Part shown: one piece after another, positions 58,001 through 64,000 of the stretch
How positions within the stretch are numbered: the stretch's first letter is position 1
Layout: each line of letters starts with the position of its first letter
From: Cycas panzhihuaensis
Lineage: Eukaryota > Cycadophyta
Assembly (NCBI GenBank): GCA_023213395.1
Contig: CM041465.1
Coordinates: 110,863,741-110,927,740, forward strand
Length of the DNA: 64,000 bases
Reading direction: 5' to 3'
Notes under the pieces: generated by a model
The model's input: only the letters and a program-made list of their open reading frames with translations
The model's database searches: none
Told to the model about the DNA's origin: nothing
Program-made: the position numbers and the translations under genes

Positions 58001-58340
58001 GAAAGCCATGGAGGTGAAGTATGAAGTGGATGTAGATTTTGATGAAGTAGGTGGGTTTGTAAGTAGTGTGGATGGGGAGGACATGGGTATATTTAGTTAA
58101 GTGATTGATGATGACCCAAACAGAGTCACATCCAATAAATAATGGAAGTCCTATGATGAAATCCATCATAATGTTTTGCCATTTTCCCTAAGGGATTTTT
58201 AGGGGTTGAATTAGGTTGGGTTAAACTTTGGTGTCTACCCTATTATATTGGTAGGTATCATATTTAGAGATATAGATGAGGATGACAAATTTTATATGAG
58301 GCTACTAGAAACCTAACTAAATATGATGATAGGATTTATA
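58001..58340 (-). pseudogene. pol: Element E integrase, N-terminal part
   Basis: The zinc region reads YDTYQYNRVDTKV near 58260, with both Cys replaced by Tyr. Then GKWQN and MMDFIIGLPLFIGCDSVWVI (58169-58110), NHLTKYTHVLPIHTTYKPTY and FILHLHGFLF. The first catalytic Asp (MDF) is present. The second Asp and Glu lie beyond the D insertion. Confidence 0.82.
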
Positions 58341-59170
58341 GAATCTTAAGTGGCCTCCAAGGGAGGATTCATGATATCCAACCATGATGTAGGTAATAAA
58401 TAAGAAGGTAAGATATATAAAGATGCAATTATGATATAGAAGGTAGTTATTATGTAGGCTATAATCTTTATAGTTTTGAACCTTATTAACCTAGGTGGAA
58501 AAGCCAGGTTGAGTTTATTGGACTCAACCAAGTCATTGAGCCAAGAATGTTTGGGCATAGAGATGGCTTAGATTGATGGTTTGGCGAGGAGTTAGGAAAG
58601 GGAATCCATGATAACATTATCCTTACCCTTTCTATATATAATATAAAAGTAAAAAACTTATAGTAGATTGATCCATTTAACTTGTTCTTCTAATAAGACT
58701 AGTTGATCGAGCAAGCAATAGAGACTATTATAGTTTATCAAAATGGTGAACCTAGAGCCAAGTAGATATTGGATCTATGTATCAACTACATGTAGGGTGA
58801 CTCTTATTTCCTTTTGGCAAGTGGAAATTCAATAGTTATGATCTTTGAGATTTTAGCTTTTAAATATAATAGAGTGAATTCTTTAGATGAGGATAACCCC
58901 TTACCCTACACTAGATGCATCATATTCTAATTAGAATGGCTAGGAGATGTTGGGGTGGTGAGGATGGGTGTGGTTGTCATGAGTACTTTGAGAAGGTTGA
59001 AGGCATCCTTAGCACTCAACAACCACTAAAATGAGTCTTTATGAAGTAGGTTCATCAAGGGGATATATATGGATGCATAGTTTTTAATGAAGTGGTGATA
59101 TGAGTTTCAGGGAGGCTCATAATTAGGTTAGGTTTTTGGGATGGGTTACTAGATGATAATTGATATTTTA
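58341..59170 (-). pseudogene. pol: Element E RNase H
   Basis: Reading downward: NYASIYIPLMNLLHKDSF, LSAKDAFNLLKVLMTTTPIL, LKAKISKIITIEFPLA and near 58610 the D-N-V-x-x-D-x-L-S motif that closes gypsy RNase H. PKHSWLNDLVESNKLNLAF (58556-58500) begins the pre-integrase stretch. Confidence 0.72.
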
Positions 59171-59360
59171 TTGGGGTCAAATTATACCCCAACTATAGAG
59201 ATAATGTGGCCTAAGTATTATAATTTAGTTTTTTTTAATTTACACTTTTACTACTTTTCATATAATTAGTTTTAAGCCAGTACTTAAAGGGTAGTTTCTA
59301 GATTGATCCCAAAATAGAGCTTAATTGGTGAAGAAGTCAATTATCAACCTTTTCTCCTTG
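59171..59360 (-). pseudogene. pol: Element E reverse transcriptase, C-terminal piece
   Basis: DLKEKRLIIDFFTN just after the insert, then YLGHIISIVGV and FDPNKIS, the RT thumb of Ty3/gypsy elements. It continues the piece at 60572-61180. Confidence 0.72.
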
Positions 59361-59367
59361 AGATCCT

Positions 59368-60564
59368 GGGAGTTAGTGTAGAAATCTCAATAACATCAAA
59401 ACAACAATGAGCCCACAAAAGGAAATTCTACACCAAATCATTTATTCTTGACATTTCTCCAAAAAGTATGAGGAGTAGTACTTTTATTAAACTATGAAAA
59501 TCTCCATTTAATGGTGGAGAAATCAACTAGCAAAAGAATGGTTAATTTACAAGGAATAAATGATACAATTATACCATAAGGGGGACCCCAAACCTCCAAA
59601 ATGATTCTCCAAGGATGCTTCCCAAGTCTAGTGCCTTTCACCTCCAAGAACCACCTCTCCAACCTGTAATAGGGCTTAATTTATAGAAATAAACCAAAAT
59701 TGCATGTTTAACAAGTGGCAATCATGCAAGTATAACCACTAACCACCAGAATACATGTTGTCCAAGTGGCCTTCATGTAATTCTTAACAATTGTGGCTTG
59801 TAACTGACTTTAACAGACTCCAATTTGGCCCAAATTTGGCACACATCTAAGAAAACATGAGCACATGTCCCCACTTCTTCCTCAAAATTTTAGCTCATTT
59901 GGATGTCATTTGGCTGCATTTTTATTCATTTAATGATAATATGTATTTGCTATTTTTCTGCTAGATGTGGGACTAATTTTATGTAAAATAAAGCTTGAAC
60001 TTGTGGCTTGTAACTAACCTTAACGAACTCTAATTAAGTTAAAATTTGGTACACACATAGGAACACATGTCCCCTCTACTTCCTAAAAATTTTAACTCAT
60101 TTGGATATCATTGGCCACATTTTTATTTATTTAATGATAATATGTATTTGTTGTTTTTCTGCTAGCTGTGGGATTATTTTATGCAAAATAAGGCTTGAAC
60201 TTATGGCTTGTAACTGACCTTAACCGACTCCAATTTGGCTCAAATTCGGTACACATATAGGAACACATGTTCCCTCTACTTCCTCAAAATTTTAGCTCAT
60301 TTTTATATCATTGGCCTACATTATTATCCATTTAATTATAATATGTATTTGTTGTTTTTCTATTAGCTCTGGGATTAATTTTATGAAAAACAAGGCTTGA
60401 ACTCTAATCAAATGATATTTTCTGAACCCCACCTTTTATAAACATGTAGTGGTATGTGTCTTCTTCCTTTACACAAAATTTCATATAATTTTGATACCAT
60501 TTGGCCATATCTCTTTTAGTTATTCCAATGCCTAACATTTTTTTGTATCCTGTAAACATATGGC
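59368..60564. mobile_element. 1197-base non-coding insert in element E RT
   Basis: Flanked by AGATCCT on both sides (59361-59367 and 60565-60571), a 7-base target duplication. RT text is broken exactly here and resumes after it. The ends GGGAGTTAG and ATATGGC do not form inverted repeats, there is no poly-A tail, and I see no coding. Class unknown. Confidence 0.6.
59791..60402. repeat. Tandem repeat, about 205-base unit, three copies
   Basis: Units start at 59791, 60001 and 60201 with TTGTGGCTTGTAACTGACYT and share AATTTTAGCTCATTTGGAT and GATAATATGTATTTG. A diverged partial unit follows from 60403. Confidence 0.85.
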
Positions 60565-60571
60565 AGATCCT

Positions 60572-61180
60572 CCTAGATCATAGATGTTGGAGGTGTAGAG
60601 GAATGTTATTACTATAAATTAATATATTATCAAAGAAGATAATAATAAACTTATAAAGTTATGGAGAAATAATTTTATTCATTAAGACTTGAAAGGTGGT
60701 CAAAGCATTATATAGCCTAAATAGCATAACCTAGAATTCAAAATAGCCATGGTGAGTTTGAAAGGTAGTTTTATACCTATTCTCATAGGCTATTGGTGTT
60801 TGATAATATATAGATTATAAGTCCAATTTGGAAAATATTATAGTGCATTAGATTCATCTAGCATATTATCAACTTAGAGAGTGGGTAACTTATTCTTAAT
60901 AGTTAGTTTGTTAAACTCCCTATAGTCGACACAAAGTTAGAATAAACCATTTTTTTTATGAACTAGCATGATGGGGGCTACTTAAAGGTTTTTTCTCAGC
61001 TATATGATACTAATATATATCTATTCATTAGTGATACACTCAATCTTATTCTTTCAAAAGTAAGAGATATGGATGTAGGTTAATTAGGCTATGAGAGGTT
61101 TTAACGTAGATGGTAGGATGAAATCCATGGTCTGGAGGAGGGCAACTAGGTAAGGGGGAGAAAATTGATTAGTATTTACT
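60572..61180 (-). pseudogene. pol: Element E reverse transcriptase, N-terminal piece
   Basis: LLQTMDFILPSTLKPLIA (61137-61084), APIMLVHKKNGLF, LCVDYREFNKLTIKNKLPTL and VDNMLDES (61000-60850), then PFKLTMAILNSRL and FFDNILIYSNNIPLHLQHL. The box is FFDN at 60626-60637: the second Asp is Asn. Stops and frameshifts are frequent. Confidence 0.82.
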
Positions 61181-61399
61181 AAGAATGCAGTGGATATATG
61201 AGCTAACTTTAGATTATGTTTGAATATTATTAATATAGATAATATATTTGATGCTCTCATTGAGTTTCTTTCTTTTTTTTTTTTGGGAGATGAGTTTGTT
61301 AGGTGTGGACTAGATGCCAAAGAGTTTATGGGTTTGATTATAGGAGTCTTTAAATATTATTAATGGGCTCTTAGGGGAGTTATTCATATTTTAAGTTCC

Positions 61400-61760
61400 T
61401 AATATTTGGAGCCATTAGACTCCTAATCTAGAATTATATCCTCTAATAGATATATCATAAAAATCTAACTTGAGTTGATAAGTGCTAATTTGGACTTAAA
61501 GGTTGTGAATAACTCCTACGCAATGGAGGGAGTAATGGCTTGGGAGGGAATAATTAAACACTATTTTTAGTTCAATGTAAATATTTAATTATCTGGCTAT
61601 AACAATATTAATAAAGTATAAGGATGCAACATCACCTATCAAAATTATCATGGGAGGTTTTCTTAAGGGCCCTCTTATATACAATGGGTTGAGGCATGTA
61701 AAAGAGGAAACGTGACATAAGATTGCTTCAAGCTCAAGGTCTAAAGGTGGGGAAGGTTCC
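61400..61760 (-). pseudogene. pol: Element E protease
   Basis: EPSPPLDLELEAILCHVSSF, NPLYIRGPLRKPPMIILIGD and VASLYFINI (about 61760-61600), then VGVIHNL, QISTYQL and GYNSRLGV. This is the retropepsin of Ty3/gypsy elements; the active-site D-S-G or D-G-G reads G-D-V. Confidence 0.65.
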
Positions 61761-61959
61761 ACTATTGGTTCTTCTTTAGGTTCATCATTAGAATCAGAGT
61801 CAACATTGATGGTGAAGATGACTCTTTTGGATTTATAGATATTATTATATTTAGGAAACCATTTTTCTACATATTATGAACAAAGTTTAGCTTCTTGATG
61901 CTTGAGTGCCTTATAGGAAGGAATCTATAACTATGTTGATGGATGTTCTATGATTGAAT

Positions 61960-62620
61960 ATTTAACTAGATAGTTTTCTTCTTACTAAGGAGGTTCTTCT
62001 ACTCAAATCCTTAGAGGTTTATAGGGTTCTATGAGCCTTTAGCAAGTGAACCATGGCATATCCCATCTATCTCTCTATGCTCTCTCTATTATAAACTCAA
62101 CTTTAATGGCTTTGGCATGATTGATGGCATTCTAAAGCTTGGGAGACTAGTTAGTCTTCAACCTCATTTAGATTCATTTAGAAAGACTAGTTATATAGGT
62201 TTAAAATAATGCTTACTTATCCAAATGTTGAGTGAACTAATTCTAGAATACCTAAAACTCATATTTATAGGCCTTAACTATTATCATTTATTGAAGTCAC
62301 ATTAATTAGCTAAAAAATGATTCATTCTAAGTCTCTTCAAATTATTCAAAGAAACATTTACAGAACTAATCCCAAATTTGATTAGATGGGTACTCATAGG
62401 TCCATCATGTATATGAGTGGTGAGCTTTTCCCTTTAAGTGGATGGAGGTAAAAGTTATATGATCAACTATAGACATAGGGTTGACTATAATGTATATGTT
62501 TAATTTATTGACCTAATTATAAGTTATGCCCTTATTGAGATCAAGGTCAAAGACTAGTATATAAATATTATGATGGAATGAAGGTTGGTGTGTAGATTAG
62601 GGAGGTTGGTTTCCTCCATA
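61960..62620 (-). pseudogene. gag: Element E gag
   Basis: ITFTSIHLKGKAHHSYT near 62460, QIWD and CKCFFE near 62370, then FTQHLDK, ITSLSK, LKTN, NAINHAKAIKVEFIIERA and RWDMPWFTC to about 62040. This is the Retrotrans_gag fold region of Ty3/gypsy elements. No zinc knuckle is clear. Confidence 0.65.
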
Positions 62621-63700
62621 AGATGCTCCACTCTATGATGTACTAGATAAATTAAAGTTTTCCACTAAGAGAAAGTTTGAGAGTTAAGTGTTAATAGATG
62701 TGAACTAAGTGTTGAGATTTGTGACCTGCTTGGTGAGGTTTATAAGGTTTAATAGGTTAGTTTAAGATAGGTTAGTTTTCCGTATATAGGGTAGTTGTAT
62801 TAGGTTAGGCACATAGATATGACTATATTTAGGGTGCATACACTCTAGTGACATCCTCGCATGTTGAGGGTCATTTTTAATAGGTGTTATTTGGTCCCTA
62901 TAAGGTCACTTATTATTAGGTAGATCAATTTTATCTCTATGCTTTCAATACATTAGTAATTCATATTTACTATGCTTCTCATGCATGTTAGCTTCTTCAT
63001 GTGCTTGCTCATATTACTTTCCTATTAGTTACTGGTCTATTAGTTTCTTTTAGGCCCTTTCTCTTCTTTTTTCCCCTTGGAATCTATACACACTTCCTTA
63101 GTCTAGGATTCTTTGCCTTTCATCCTTACAAGTGAATCCATAAGATAAACAATTGCCCATAAGATCCATAGGCTCTTTCCCTTCATAACTTAGGCCCTCT
63201 TTTCCCTTAGGTCTATGGTTAGTTTATGATCATACCTCCTCTCTTACATGCTAGTATTCTCTCTTTAAACATCTACATGTCTTGCAAGTATACTAGCCAC
63301 ATGCATAAAAAATGTCCATATAAAATTAGCAATCAAATTCTCACTGTTGTCTTTAAGCTTAACCATTATCTTTCCATTAATATATGGTTATATTGAATAG
63401 AGATATGCCTAGCTCTTAGCTTATCAAGATTACTTGCTATATTAGCTTCTAATATGAGATTATACTAGCATCAATATAGGCTTAATTCTAGCTCATATAA
63501 TGAATCCATGTATTATTTTTAAATAGAGAAGATCATTACCATATACATATTATCTTCAATATCTTACTTTGCCCTACTCCATTCTACTTTATCTCATATT
63601 ATATTTACTCTAATTTTTACTTTATCTTTTACCTATCTTAATAACATGTCTCTTATGCTCTTATACCATGTCTGAAATTATGAAATTACTTTGTGTTCAA
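62621..63700 (-). other. Element E leader, no gene seen
   Basis: AT-rich sequence between gag and the primer site. I find no coding pattern on either strand. Confidence 0.4.
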
Positions 63701-63711
63701 CTTTGATACCA
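63701..63711 (-). other. Element E primer-binding site, tRNA-iMet type
   Basis: The - strand TGGTATCAAAG directly follows ...TTCTACA. It matches the common plant TGGTATCAGAGC site with one change. Confidence 0.55.
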
Positions 63712-64000
63712 TGTAGAAAATTTGATTTGGTTTAATATACCATATTAAATTATATCATGTAACTAAGCTAGATTAATTATGTGAATTATTGATTATATTA
63801 TATAACTTGTATTAATAAAAAATGAGATGTGATTTATGAGGTGTTTAATATAAACATTAAGCATATATAAATGAAATATTTACACAACAATACAATAATA
63901 ATACATAAGAAACATATTATTGAGAGACACCATATTTATATGTGAAAAACTCTTGATGGAAAAATCAAAGGAGAATGGTAGAGATAAGCTCTCTTTTAAA
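63712..64000 (-). repeat. Element E 5' LTR, 3' part
   Basis: Sequence upstream of the primer site on the - strand, ending in CA at 63712. The start is beyond the window, so it is inferred from position. Confidence 0.45.

Larger units (their letters stand above)
58001..64000 (-). mobile_element. Element E, decayed Ty3/gypsy (chromovirus-like pol)
   Basis: On the - strand: LTR end, tRNA-iMet-like primer site, gag, protease, RT, RNase H and integrase, the order of Ty3/gypsy. The integrase is cut at 58000 by D. RT carries a 1.2-kb insert. It has the heaviest decay in the window. Confidence 0.85.

Overview
This window is a stack of decayed LTR retrotransposons from a plant nuclear genome, probably a flowering plant; the species cannot be told from the sequence. 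The evidence is the element types: plant-type Ty1/copia, a Ty3/gypsy element with a tRNA-iMet-like primer site, and Tat-like Ty3/gypsy elements with LTRs of 2.75-3 kb, a second (archaeal-type) RNase H and a plant mobile domain (PMD) gene on the opposite strand. I found no intact gene, rRNA, tRNA, CRISPR array or ordinary host gene. Nearly all damage is C-to-T or G-to-A change, with CAA/CAG codons turned into TAA/TAG, as expected for old methylated heterochromatin.

Layout, left to right. 1-5236: Copia-1 (+ strand), gag to 3' LTR. 5237-7890: Copia-2 (- strand), cut where Copia-1 ends, so Copia-1 probably inserted into it. 7891-11334 and 55873-56204: element C (+), RNase H tail, purine tract and an LTR. 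Element A (-; 11335-55867 outer span, about 13.4 kb of its own sequence) lies inside the LTR of C, with target duplication ACATC on both sides. Inside A are B1 (18775-32964, in the protease of A, duplication CTTAG/CCTAG) and B2 (38358-55271, in the 5' LTR of A, duplication GTGGA/ATGGA). 56205-58000: an LTR piece of element D (-), itself cut by C. 58001-64000: element E (-), a Ty3/gypsy element whose integrase is cut by D and whose reverse transcriptase carries a 1.2-kb insert.

B2 is the most complete: 5' LTR, gag, protease, linker, RT, RNase H, integrase, then an opposite-strand spliced PMD gene with its own TATA box, then the second RNase H, purine tract and 3' LTR. A and B1 keep the LTRs, gag, protease, linker, opposite-strand gene and second RNase H, but have no RT, RNase H or integrase in pol. 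They look like non-autonomous relatives that would need enzymes from a B2-like partner. The most interesting content is this gene order: an antisense PMD gene between pol and a displaced RNase H.
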